DNA of 32,241 nucleotides from assembly GCA_017881025.1 (NCBI GenBank), contig JADGRJ010000015.1, positions 1-32,241 of the forward strand. Direction: 5' to 3'. The DNA comes from Rhizobacter sp. GTDB taxonomy: Bacteria > Pseudomonadota > Gammaproteobacteria > Burkholderiales > Burkholderiaceae_C. The notes under the pieces were generated by a model. The model was not told the DNA's origin. It searched no databases and was given only the letters and a program-made list of their open reading frames with translations. This document shows, piece by piece, positions 6,950-15,237 of the stretch; positions within the stretch are counted from its first letter, which is position 1, and the number at the start of each line of letters is the position of its first letter. A program made the translations under genes and the position numbers.

Positions 6950-8970
6950 AGGCACATCCAGTCGTCGGGCTCGGCCGAGCCGGGCTTCTTGACGTTGAAG
7001 CGGTCACCGCCGTCGGGCGCCTGCAGCGGCGACGTTCGCCAGAGCGAGGGACGCTCGAGAAACTGCTGGCGGAACTCCTCGGTCGCCCAGATCTGGCCGG
7101 CTTCCACGCGCGGCTCGACGCGGGCCGCGCAGAGGATCGCGTCGCCGCCGACGATCACCGTGCGCTGGCTGGCGCCTCTGCGGTCCGTCTGCACGGGGCC
7201 GTAGTGGAGTGCGATCCGCAGGCGCGGATGGCCCGGGGCCTGGTAGACCGCGTCCATCAGGTGGCGCGCCGTCTGCGCCAGCGCGACCGGATCATCGGCC
7301 GCGATCAGGGCGGCGTCGCCGGCGCGGATCTCGGTGATCGCGGCGGGCGGTGCCCAGCGCCGCACCGCTTCCTCGAGGGCAGCGCGGACCGGGCCGTCGA
7401 GCCCGGAGCGCATCAGGTTGGCGAAGCCCTGCACGTCTGCCTTCAGCACGCAGGACTGGCGCACGTCGAGGGTCCGCTCGACCGGGCCCGACTCGCGCCA
7501 CGGCCGGTCGTAGCCGACGATGTTGACCCGGTCGATGCGTTGCAGGAAGGCGGTGTTGTTGCGCGCGATCACGTCGAACAGCACCGGGTGGATCAGGTAG
7601 TGGGTCGCCCGAGGCAGGATGCCGTTGGTCTCGAGCGTCGCCTCGCCGGGGCGCAGGAAGCGTTGCCGCCATTCGCCGCGAACGCGGTCGTGCTGCACGT
7701 AGCCGAGCAGGCCGACGCGGTAGAGCGAGCTGAACGCATCCTGTCCGTCGTGCACCTCGTCCTCGCCGCCGATCGCTTCCAGCTCGGCGCGGCTGATGAC
7801 GTGGCCCGGCAGGCGATCGAAGAGCAGCTCGGGCTTGAGGCCGGAAACGTAGGGAGCGATCTCGGCCAGGTACTCGTGCGCGATCTCGGTCGCCGCCTGG
7901 TTGATTGCCTCCTTGAGGCGGTATTCGTTGCGGCGCTCGTCGGGGCGCAGCGCCGTCAGCCGCTCGCCGATCGTCATCAGGTCGCGCGGCCGCAGCAGCG
8001 TGTGGCGGCACAGGTATTCGAACGCGTCTTCCTCCTCGTGCGTGTGGACGTCGGTGACGCTGAGGCGGCCGAGGAAGGCCTCGAGCGGGTTGCTGCGCAC
8101 GCGCTCGGCCAGGACCATGCGATCGGTCCTCACGAGACGCACGTTGTTGACGAAGATCTCGCGCAGGCTTTCCGGCGTGTAGACGATGTCGACCGCGCTG
8201 CCGCGGTACTGCTGGAGCATCGCCGTTCGCTGCGGCCAGCGCGCATAGGCCTCCTTGCGGATCGCCGCGAACACCTTGAGGTGATGGTTGATGCGGCGCA
8301 GCTGGTAGGCGACCTCGACCAGCCCGAGCTGCGAGAAGTACCAGACGTTGGGCGACAGCTCGCCGGTCACGCTCGGGCTCGCCGGCATGTCTTCGACGTG
8401 CTTGTTGAAATACTCGTCGATGCCGTCGATGAAGATCGCCAGGGGCGCGTTGAGCGCGCGCAGGCGCGGCACCAGGTGCCCGTCGGTCTCGGTGGCGCAG
8501 CGCTGCAGCTCGCTCGGCGTGAAGTCGAGCAGGCGGACGAAGTGGTCGATGACGCTGTGCAGGCGCGAATCGGCGATCAGGCCACCCAGCCGGGCGCCGA
8601 CCTTGAGGTCCTCGATGGCATCGAAGTGCTTGAGCGCCGCCATGGCGATCGCCGACAGCCACACCTTCGACCACGGCAGCGGCGAAGCGGAGAACAGGGC
8701 GATCGATTCGCGGCCGAAGATCTTGTCGCCGATCGGCTTGTCGAGCAGGTTGCCGCTCGGCAGGCAGGCCGCGTGGCCTTCTCTCTGGTACAGGACCCGC
8801 TTGGCCTTGAGCAGGAGGGTCTTGCCGAAGCCCTTGGTGCCGATGACGACGAACTTGTCGTCGCGCCCCGGCGTGAGGAAGGCGTCGATCTCGGGCGTGC
8901 GGTGGAGCAGCGACTCGTCGAAATCCTCGGCCACCCGGATGTCATCGGCATCCACGGTCCACGCGCGCAT
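6931..8970 (-). CDS. P-loop ATPase fused to a class III cyclase-like domain
   Basis: 679-aa protein with two recognisable parts. Residues about 35-350 form a P-loop NTPase: Walker A GTKGFGKT (44-51), Walker B LAIFIDGIDEY (177-187) and a late LLRPRDLMTIGERL segment. The arrangement resembles uncharacterised bacterial ATPases of the Sll1717 type. Residues about 505-645 resemble a class III nucleotidyl cyclase: KADVQGF (D512) and IRAGDAALIA (D552) sit where the two metal aspartates belong, then LRIALHYGPV and GGDAILCAARVE. In the last motif the transition-state asparagine is replaced by L613 while R617 remains, so cyclase activity is doubtful. No signal peptide is seen. The start at 8970 was chosen because the upstream extension in the track is Arg/Ala-rich and lies over the divergent gene. 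A substrate or pathway cannot be assigned. Confidence 0.75.
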   Translation of the reverse strand: MRAWTVDADDIRVAEDFDESLLHRTPEIDAFLTPGRDDKFVVIGTKGFGKTLLLKAKRVLYQREGHAACLPSGNLLDKPIGDKIFGRESIALFSASPLPWSKVWLSAIAMAALKHFDAIEDLKVGARLGGLIADSRLHSVIDHFVRLLDFTPSELQRCATETDGHLVPRLRALNAPLAIFIDGIDEYFNKHVEDMPASPSVTGELSPNVWYFSQLGLVEVAYQLRRINHHLKVFAAIRKEAYARWPQRTAMLQQYRGSAVDIVYTPESLREIFVNNVRLVRTDRMVLAERVRSNPLEAFLGRLSVTDVHTHEEEDAFEYLCRHTLLRPRDLMTIGERLTALRPDERRNEYRLKEAINQAATEIAHEYLAEIAPYVSGLKPELLFDRLPGHVISRAELEAIGGEDEVHDGQDAFSSLYRVGLLGYVQHDRVRGEWRQRFLRPGEATLETNGILPRATHYLIHPVLFDVIARNNTAFLQRIDRVNIVGYDRPWRESGPVERTLDVRQSCVLKADVQGFANLMRSGLDGPVRAALEEAVRRWAPPAAITEIRAGDAALIAADDPVALAQTARHLMDAVYQAPGHPRLRIALHYGPVQTDRRGASQRTVIVGGDAILCAARVEPRVEAGQIWATEEFRQQFLERPSLWRTSPLQAPDGGDRFNVKKPGSAEPDDWMCLYRLES

Positions 8971-9082
8971 CGCAACTTCCCCACGGACACTCGATGGCGA
9001 CGAGCATAGAGCCTGGTCGCGCGAGCGTCCAGCCGGCGCCGGGGCGCGAGAATCGCCCCATGTCGCTGATCCGCGTCGCGCC

Positions 9083-10435
9083 GTGCCGTTGACCCTGGCG
9101 TCGACGCGTGCGGCCGCGCGCCGAGCGATCTGGATCATCGCCCTCGCGCTGTGCGGCGCGGCAGAGGGGCAGCGCCCGGCGGCGCACGACGCGGAGATCT
9201 CGAGATTGGCCCTGCCGAGCGTCGGCCTGCGCGCCCGCGACCTCGCCGTCGTCGTCAACGACGCCGATCCCGCCAGCGTCGAGCTCGGCCGCTACTACGC
9301 GGCGCAGCGCGGCATCGCTGCCGATCGCGTCATCCACGTCCGCTTTCCGGCCGGCCAGCAGGTGATGGCCTTCGCCGACTTCATGCGCGTCCAGGCGGTT
9401 CTCGACGCCAAGGTCGGCGCCGACGTGCAGGCGCTCGCGCTCGCGTGGACGCTGCCGTTTCGCGTCGAGTGCATGTCGGTGACGGCGGCGTTCGCGCTCG
9501 GCTTCGATCCCGGGTCGTATTGCGCGGAAGGCTGCCAGACGACGAAGGCCTCGCCCTACTTCAACAGCACCAGCCGGGCGCCGTTCACCGACCACCGGGT
9601 GCGCCCGGCGATGCTGCTCGCCGGCGGCGACGTCGAGAGCGCCAAGCGATTGATCGATCGCGGCCTGCGCGCCGACGAGACCTGGCCCGAAGGCAAGGCC
9701 TACCTGATGAACACCAGCGACGGCGCGCGCAACGTCCGCGCCGAGACGTACGAGCGGGTTCGCGCGGTGCTGGGATCGGCGTACCCGATCGAGCAGGTCG
9801 ATGCCGATGCCCTCGAGGGCCGGACCGACGTGATGTTCGAGTTCACCGGCGTTGCCCGGGTCGCGGCGATTCCGAGCAACCGTTTCGTCGACGGCGCGAT
9901 TGCCGACCACCTGACGTCGTTCGGCGGCGCCTTGCTGGCGGGCGTGGATCAGACGACGGCGCTCGAATGGCTCTCGGCGGGCGCGACCGGGAGCTACGGC
10001 ACGAGCAGCGAGCCGTGCAGCTATCGCGCCAAGTTCCCCGATGTCGGCGTCGTCATGGCGCACTACCTCTCCGGCGAGACGCTGGTCGAGGCGTACTGGA
10101 AGAGCGTCCTCATGCCGGGGCAGGGCGTCTTCGTCGGCGACCCGCTGGCGCGGCCTTTCGGCGGCGTCCGCGTCAGCCAGTCGTCCGCCGGCACGGTGAT
10201 CGCGACCCGTGCCCTGTTGCCCGGCAACTACCTCCTCGAGGCGTCGCGCAGCAGCATCGGGCCGTTCCAGCCGATCCGCGCCGTGCGGGTGGCCGGCTTC
10301 GGGGTCCGCCGGCTGACACTGCCGGCCGGAGACCCGCGCTTCTTTCGCCTGCGTAGCGTTCCCCAGCCGGCGAAAGCGGAGTCGGCCGCGTCACCGGCTT
10401 CAGCGCCGCCGGCCGCGTCGGCGGCGTCTGGCTAG
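9083..10435 (+). CDS. TIGR03790-like secreted protein of unknown function
   Basis: About 450 aa. After a hydrophobic N-terminus (RRAIWIIALALCGAAEG, probably a signal peptide) comes LAVVVNDADPASVELGRYYAAQRGI. That is the hallmark opening of the TIGR03790 family, found sporadically in bacteria and without a known function. Other family-like segments are LALAWTLPFRVEC, the SPYFNS region and a VFVGDPLARPF motif near residue 350. The C-terminus ends in a Pro/Ala/Ser-rich tail. There is no in-frame ATG near the expected start. GTG at 9083 places the hydrophobic segment correctly and TTG at 9089 is the alternative; neither has a clear ribosome binding site. It diverges from the ATPase-cyclase gene across 112 bases. 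Confidence 0.65.
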   Translation: MPLTLASTRAAARRAIWIIALALCGAAEGQRPAAHDAEISRLALPSVGLRARDLAVVVNDADPASVELGRYYAAQRGIAADRVIHVRFPAGQQVMAFADFMRVQAVLDAKVGADVQALALAWTLPFRVECMSVTAAFALGFDPGSYCAEGCQTTKASPYFNSTSRAPFTDHRVRPAMLLAGGDVESAKRLIDRGLRADETWPEGKAYLMNTSDGARNVRAETYERVRAVLGSAYPIEQVDADALEGRTDVMFEFTGVARVAAIPSNRFVDGAIADHLTSFGGALLAGVDQTTALEWLSAGATGSYGTSSEPCSYRAKFPDVGVVMAHYLSGETLVEAYWKSVLMPGQGVFVGDPLARPFGGVRVSQSSAGTVIATRALLPGNYLLEASRSSIGPFQPIRAVRVAGFGVRRLTLPAGDPRFFRLRSVPQPAKAESAASPASAPPAASAASG

Positions 10436-10462
10436 CTCCGGAGCGCGGTCGACGCGATCGGG

Positions 10463-10996
10463 CTACTCCGGCTCGATGCCGAGCGCGACGATGACCCGCG
10501 ACACCATGTTGTACGACGCGATCGTGCCGATCAGCTCGACCAGATGGCGATCGTCGCCGAGCGCGCTGCGCGCTGCCGCGAAGGTCGGCTCGGCGACCTC
10601 GACCGAGCGCGTCATCTCGAGCGCGAGCCGGATCGTCGCCCGTTCGGCGCGGTCGAACAGCTCCGGCGTCGCGAGGGCGCGATCGACGTCGCGGAGCGCG
10701 TCGACCTGCGCCTCGGTCGCGCCGGCGGCGCGAAGCAGCGGTGCATGGTGATGAAACTCGTAGGCGGCGCGATTGAGCGTCGCGACCGTGCAGATCGCGA
10801 TCTCGCGCAGGGCAGCCGGCAGGCCGAGGCCGGTTCGCACCGCGCCCATCAGCGCGTTCCAGCCGATCGCGAGCGGCGGGCTGTAGAGCAGCTGGCGGTC
10901 GAGGTTCAGCAGCGTCCCGCCGCGGCGCGCGCGGATCGGCGCGACGACCTCTTCCGGTCCGGCGTCGTCGTCCGGCTTGTAGGGCAGGCGGGGCAC
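10463..10996 (-). CDS. carboxymuconolactone decarboxylase / AhpD-like family protein
   Basis: 177-aa small helical protein of the carboxymuconolactone decarboxylase superfamily. The core REIAICTVATLNRAAYEFHHH matches the family pattern of a Glu followed by an Ala/Tyr-Glu-x-His segment. The AhpD-type CxxC redox pair is absent, so thiol-peroxidase partner activity is unlikely and a decarboxylase-like or unknown role is more probable. Only GTG (10994-10996) is available as a start near the beginning. It lies 25 bases downstream of the TRAP permease on the same strand and probably shares its transcript, so it may act on the imported compound. Confidence 0.8.
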   Translation of the reverse strand: MPRLPYKPDDDAGPEEVVAPIRARRGGTLLNLDRQLLYSPPLAIGWNALMGAVRTGLGLPAALREIAICTVATLNRAAYEFHHHAPLLRAAGATEAQVDALRDVDRALATPELFDRAERATIRLALEMTRSVEVAEPTFAAARSALGDDRHLVELIGTIASYNMVSRVIVALGIEPE

Positions 10997-11021
10997 GGCG
11001 ATGCGCGGGGCGGTGAGGCGG

Positions 11022-13049
11022 CTAGGCGTCCTTGGCCAGCACCACCGCGGGCGCGGCGAGAAAGCGCTGCATCGCGAGCACGGCGACGATCAGCGACAGG
11101 CCCACCGCATCGGCGATGCCGCCCGGATAGACGAGCGCGACGCCGGCAACGATCAGCATGACGCGTTCGAGTGGGGTGGCGCGCCGCAACGCCCAGCCCT
11201 GGAAGCCGCCGGCGATCGCGGCGATGCCGAGCGCCGCGGTCAGCGTCACCTGCGCGATCGACCACCAGTTGGCGGCGGCGAGCGCCTTCGTCGAGCCCAT
11301 CAGCAGCAGGCCCTGGCCAGCCGGGTCGAGGACGAACATGAACGGCAGCAGGAACGCCGGAACGGTGTACTTCCAGCATTGCATCGTCGTCTTGTACGGG
11401 TCGCCGCCGGTGATCGCCGCGGCCGCGAACGGCGACAGCGCCGTCGGTGGCGAGACCTCGGAGAGCACGGCGTAATAGAAGATGAACATGTGCGCGGCGA
11501 AGTCGGGGACGCCGAGCTTGATCAGCGCCGGCGCGGCGATCACCGCGCAGATGATGTACGACGCCGTCACCGGCACGGCGAGGCCGACGACCCAGACGAC
11601 GAGCGACGTGAAGATCGCGGTCAGGAGGAGCGAGCCGGCGGCGTAGTCGATGACGATCGAGCTGAACTTCAGGCCGAGGCCAGTGAGGGCGACGACGCCG
11701 ACGATGATGCCGGCGCCGGCGCAGGTCGCGCCGACGTTGAGCATGCCGATCGCGCCGCCTTCCATTGCCTTGGCGAAGCCGGAGTGAAGGAGGTGGTCCT
11801 TGACCGAGCCCTTGCCGCGAAAGAGGTCGTACGAAAAGAGCGCCGTCTCCGGGCGCAGCATGCTGGTCGCGAGCGCGACGACGGTCGCCCAGAACACCGA
11901 GAGCACCGGCGAGAAGCCCCACAGCATGAAGGCGACGATCGAGACCAGCGAGAGGAAGTGGAACCAGTAGCGCTTGCTCAGGTTCCAGACCGTGTCGACG
12001 CGCTCGAAGGCGACGTCACGCATTCCGTACTTGCGCGCGTCGATCTCGACCATGAGAAAGAGCGCCAGATAGAACAGCAGCGTCGGGATGCACGCCATCA
12101 GGAGAACGTCGAGGTACGAGATCTTCAGGAACTCGGCGATCAGGAAGGCCGCGGCGCCCAGCACCGGCGGCGAGATGATCGCGCCGAGGCCGCCGGCGGC
12201 GAGCAGGCCGCCGGCGGCGTTCTTCTCGTAGCCGACCTTCTCGAGCAGCGGGTATGCGACCGCGCCGAGCGTCACCGTCGTCGCCACGCCCGAGCCCGAC
12301 GGGCCGCCGAGCAGGAACGACGCGAGCACGACGGTGCGCCCGGCGCCGGTCGGCTTGCCGCCCATCGCCGAGAACGAGAAGTCGAGGTAGAACTTGCCGG
12401 CGCCCGAGTGCTGCAGGAACGCGCCGTAGATCGTGAACAGGATGATCAGCGACGAGGCGACGTCGACGGCGACGCCGAAGATGCCTTCGAGCGTCATGTA
12501 GAGGATGCCGACCAGGCGGCCGACCTCGTAGCCCTTGTGCGTCCACGGCGCCGGCAGGTAGGGGCCGGCGAGGGCGTAGGCGACGAAGGCGAGCGTGATC
12601 ACCGGCATGATCCAGCCGCTGGTTCGCCGCATCGCCTCGAGGACGAGGACGATCAGGCCGACGCCGAAGACGATGTCCCAGGGGTCGGGCGAGGTGTTGC
12701 GGTCGGTGAAGTCGTCGCCGCCGAGGATCGCGTAGACGACGACCGCCATCGCCAGCGCCGCCGCCAGCCAGTCCCACCACATGACGCGGTGGCGAAAGCG
12801 CCGCGTGACCGGAAAGACCAGGAAGCAGAGGAAGAGGACGAAGGCGACGTGGACCGGCCGCAGCACCTGCGTCGGCACGATCGCGTAGGCGCTGTAGAGA
12901 TGGAACGCCGCCATCACGAAGGCGACGAGGCGAACGAAGCCGCCGAGCCAGCCCTTCAGCTTGTTGGCCGCGCCTTCCTCTTCCTCGACGTACTGCTCGG
13001 CGCGAAGCAGCGCCTCTGCGCTGACGACGGCCGGCTCATCGGTACCCAT
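11022..13049 (-). CDS. TRAP transporter fused permease (DctQ-DctM, TAXI type)
   Basis: 675-aa integral membrane protein combining the small 4-helix and large 12-helix TRAP subunits in one chain, as is usual for TAXI-type TRAP importers. These use a sodium or proton gradient to take up organic acids and related solutes. The charged N-terminus (to about residue 35) is followed by many hydrophobic segments. Conserved large-subunit patches include FLLGGPSGSGVATTVTLG, GGLGAIISPPVLGAAAF and FYYAVLSEVSPPTALSPFAA. It sits 21 bases after the TAXI binding-protein gene and 25 bases before the CMD-family gene, giving a three-gene minus operon. The substrate cannot be inferred. Confidence 0.92.
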   Translation of the reverse strand: MGTDEPAVVSAEALLRAEQYVEEEEGAANKLKGWLGGFVRLVAFVMAAFHLYSAYAIVPTQVLRPVHVAFVLFLCFLVFPVTRRFRHRVMWWDWLAAALAMAVVVYAILGGDDFTDRNTSPDPWDIVFGVGLIVLVLEAMRRTSGWIMPVITLAFVAYALAGPYLPAPWTHKGYEVGRLVGILYMTLEGIFGVAVDVASSLIILFTIYGAFLQHSGAGKFYLDFSFSAMGGKPTGAGRTVVLASFLLGGPSGSGVATTVTLGAVAYPLLEKVGYEKNAAGGLLAAGGLGAIISPPVLGAAAFLIAEFLKISYLDVLLMACIPTLLFYLALFLMVEIDARKYGMRDVAFERVDTVWNLSKRYWFHFLSLVSIVAFMLWGFSPVLSVFWATVVALATSMLRPETALFSYDLFRGKGSVKDHLLHSGFAKAMEGGAIGMLNVGATCAGAGIIVGVVALTGLGLKFSSIVIDYAAGSLLLTAIFTSLVVWVVGLAVPVTASYIICAVIAAPALIKLGVPDFAAHMFIFYYAVLSEVSPPTALSPFAAAAITGGDPYKTTMQCWKYTVPAFLLPFMFVLDPAGQGLLLMGSTKALAAANWWSIAQVTLTAALGIAAIAGGFQGWALRRATPLERVMLIVAGVALVYPGGIADAVGLSLIVAVLAMQRFLAAPAVVLAKDA

Positions 13050-13070
13050 GTCGCGGCGCGTTCGCCGGCG

Positions 13071-14030
13071 TCAGTTGACCTTGATGCCCTTTTCCGCGTA
13101 GTACTTCAGTGCGCCGGGGTGAAACGGTATCGGCGTCGCCGCGGCCTTCTGGTTCTCGAGCTTGAAGTTGAGCGCTTCCTTGTGCACCGCGACGATGTCG
13201 TCCTTGCGGTCGAAGATCGTCTTGACGATGTTGTAGGCGGTCTTGTCGTCCATGCTCTCGTGCGCGACCAGGATGTTCATCACCGTCGCCTGCTTGTTGT
13301 CGGCGTCCATGCCCTTGTAGGTCTCCTTCGGGATCGTGTCCTGCACGTACAGGTTGCCGTACTTCTTGTTCATCGCCGTGACCGCGTCGGCGTGGTCGAC
13401 CAGCTTGACCTTGGTGTTGGGCGTGTTGGCGAGGTCGGTGACCGCCGCCGTCGGCAGGCCGCCGACCCAGAAGAACGCATCGATCTTGCCGTCCTTGATG
13501 GCGTTGACCGATTCGGCGGCGCCGAGCCGCTCGCGCTTCACGTCGCTGTCCTTGTCGAGGCCGGCCGCTTCGAGCAGGCGAAACGCCATCACCTCGGTGG
13601 CGCTGCCGGGCGAGCCGGTCGAGACGCGCTTGCCCTTCAGGTCGGCCATCTTGTTGATGCCGCGGCCCTCGACGGTGACGACGTGCATCCGGTTCGGATA
13701 CAGGACCATCAAGGTCCTGAGCGGCACCTTGTTGCCCTTGAACTTGTCCTCGCCGCGAAACGCGTCCTGGCTCGCGTCGGTCATCGCGAAGGCGATGTAG
13801 GGCTTGCCGCTGCCGATCAGCTTGAGGTTGTCGACCGACCCGCCGGTGACTTCGGCGGTCGCCTGCATGCCGGGCACGTGCTTCGAGAGCACGGCGGCGA
13901 TGCCGCCGCCCATCGGGTAGTAGACGCCGCCGGTGCCGCCGGTGGCGATCGAGATGTTCTGCGCCTGGACGGCGAAGGCGAGGGCCAGTCCGGCCAAGGG
14001 TGCGCAGGCGCGCGCGATCGAAAAGGTCAT
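13071..14030 (-). CDS. TAXI-family TRAP transporter solute-binding protein
   Basis: 319-aa periplasmic binding protein. A signal peptide (MTFSIARACAPLAGLALAFAVQA) is followed by NISIATGGTGGVYYPMGGGIA, the diagnostic TAXI N-terminal motif. Later segments such as DLKGKRVSTGSPGSATE and DAFFWVGGLPTAAV match the family. It delivers substrate to the fused TRAP permease encoded next. The ATG at 14030 was chosen because it yields the signal peptide and has GGAGA about 7 bases upstream. The track's longer frame to 14765 is Arg-rich and unlikely to be translated. It is the first gene of the operon. Confidence 0.92.
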   Translation of the reverse strand: MTFSIARACAPLAGLALAFAVQAQNISIATGGTGGVYYPMGGGIAAVLSKHVPGMQATAEVTGGSVDNLKLIGSGKPYIAFAMTDASQDAFRGEDKFKGNKVPLRTLMVLYPNRMHVVTVEGRGINKMADLKGKRVSTGSPGSATEVMAFRLLEAAGLDKDSDVKRERLGAAESVNAIKDGKIDAFFWVGGLPTAAVTDLANTPNTKVKLVDHADAVTAMNKKYGNLYVQDTIPKETYKGMDADNKQATVMNILVAHESMDDKTAYNIVKTIFDRKDDIVAVHKEALNFKLENQKAAATPIPFHPGALKYYAEKGIKVN

Positions 14031-14290
14031 CGAAGTCTCCGGTGCGGCCGCTGCGCGGCGCGAGGTGCGGCGATTCTGCAACGCGCGGCGCGTCGAGCGC
14101 ATGCGGGTTCTTGCCGGTGCGCCGACGACCGCGCCGATGGTGCAAGCGGAGCGCGCCGTCGCGGCGGCGACGAGGCAGATCGTCCCGGCGTGTCTCTTCA
14201 CTCGAAAAAGGAGCCTTCGCGCCGGCTGATCATGCGACCGGCGTCGGCCTCTGCGGGCATCCTCGCTGAATCTCTTCTCCGAGCTTCGCC
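14031..14290. other. 260-bp intergenic region upstream of the TAXI operon
   Basis: Non-coding as far as I can see. It should contain the promoter of the minus-strand TAXI-TRAP operon and of the plus-strand ORF at 14291, if that is real. It contains the 8-bp palindrome GCGGCCGC just upstream of the TAXI start. I found no convincing -35/-10 pair or terminator. Confidence 0.4.
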
Positions 14291-14635
14291 ATGCATGCCC
14301 TCTCGGTCCGACTCTCCGGCAAGCGCCTCTACATCGCCGACCTGGCGGCCCGCCTCGAAGCGATGGAGAACGGTCGCGCGCCCATGAACGCGCTTGCCTA
14401 CAGGCTCTATGCGCGGCGCATGGCGGCGGCGATGGAAGGCTATCCGCCGGGGCTCCTCGCGGCCCAGCTCGGCCGCGCCTATCCGTCGGTCCTGCACGCG
14501 ATCGAGCACCGTCAGTTCGAGGTCGACGGCGCGTTGAGCGGGCAGCGCGGCCGCGGCGCTCGGGTCGTCGCGACGGCGCTGCTGCGCCATCTGCATCGCC
14601 ACCGGCAGCGCCGTCAGCGCCGCGCCGCGCCATAG
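14291..14635 (+). CDS. small hypothetical protein, 114 aa
   Basis: I do not recognise this protein. It reads as a mixed, mostly helical sequence (YIADLAARLEAMENGRAPMNALAYRLYARR) with Tyr, Met and Phe, unlike the Arg/Ala-only shadow frames around it. It then decays into an Arg/His/Gln-rich tail. Codons are GC-rich at the third position, as in real genes nearby. There is no clear ribosome binding site. Its last 22 bases overlap the 3' end of the minus-strand LamG-like gene. It may be a DNA- or RNA-binding small protein, judging only by the basic tail, or a chance frame. Confidence 0.45.
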   Translation: MHALSVRLSGKRLYIADLAARLEAMENGRAPMNALAYRLYARRMAAAMEGYPPGLLAAQLGRAYPSVLHAIEHRQFEVDGALSGQRGRGARVVATALLRHLHRHRQRRQRRAAP

Positions 14636-15237
14636 GCGAAGTCGTCGAAGGCGGTGACGCTGTCGGCCTTGGTCCAGACACCGACAGCGCCCGATCCTGC
14701 GATGTGGTCGTCCTCGACGTCGATGCAGCGCTTGCCGTCGAGCGAGACGGCGATCCGCGCGCCAACGAACTCGACGCGCAGTGTGTGCCAGACCCCGGCG
14801 GGCACCGGCGCGTCGACGTAGCGGATCGTCTTGCGGCTGCCGCCCTCGGTGTAGTAGAGCGAGACGTTGTTCTCGAGCGCGTTGGCGCGGGCGACGTAGT
14901 AGTGGTCGCCGTCCTTCCAGCGCCAGACCAGCCCGCCGGCCTGGTCTTCGCGACCCGAGACCGGCTTGAACTTCACCTCGACGAAGCCGTCGCTCAGCGA
15001 CGTGCCGGTCCGCACGCACCAGGGAAACGTGCCGCTGCCCGACTGGCGCAGCACGTTCGATCCGCTCGGCGCCCCCGGCTCCTTCGCCACGGTCCAGCGC
15101 GGGCTGCCGCGGCCGGTGACGCCGCAGGTCCAGCCGGAAGGCGCCGCGCCGACCGGGTCGGTCTCGAAATCGACGGTCTGGGCGATGACGCTCGTCGAGA
15201 GGATCGAGGTCAGCACGCCGATGGAGGCAGGGTTCAT
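14614..15237 (-). CDS. secreted LamG / 3-keto-disaccharide-hydrolase-like (DUF1080-type) protein
   Basis: 207-aa secreted protein: a signal peptide (MNPASIGVLTSILSTSVIAQ) and one concanavalin-A-like beta-sandwich. Supporting segments are VDFETDPVGAAPSGW, GFVEVKFKPVSGREDQAGGLVWRW, YYVARANALENNVSLYY and GVWHTLRVEF. These follow the pattern of DUF1080/LamG-type domains in proteins that bind or cleave sugars. No catalytic residue can be assigned, so binding is as likely as hydrolysis. The start codon overlaps the stop of the upstream chrB gene as ATGA, so the two are translationally coupled, an odd pairing for a cytoplasmic regulator and an exported lectin-like protein. Confidence 0.75.
   Translation of the reverse strand: MNPASIGVLTSILSTSVIAQTVDFETDPVGAAPSGWTCGVTGRGSPRWTVAKEPGAPSGSNVLRQSGSGTFPWCVRTGTSLSDGFVEVKFKPVSGREDQAGGLVWRWKDGDHYYVARANALENNVSLYYTEGGSRKTIRYVDAPVPAGVWHTLRVEFVGARIAVSLDGKRCIDVEDDHIAGSGAVGVWTKADSVTAFDDFAYGAARR

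Noticed and set aside
6292-9009. 905-aa plus-strand ORF
   Set aside because: Begins inside sir2 in another frame and then runs antisense through the ATPase-cyclase gene; low-complexity Arg/Ala/Asp sequence with no recognisable domain.
10435-10444. GCTCCGGAGC palindrome as a terminator
   Set aside because: Perfect 10-bp palindrome with no loop and no T-run; common by chance at this base composition.
11001-14387. 1128-aa plus-strand ORF
   Set aside because: Antisense shadow of the TRAP permease and TAXI genes, very rich in Arg/Asp/Glu/Gly; no family resemblance.
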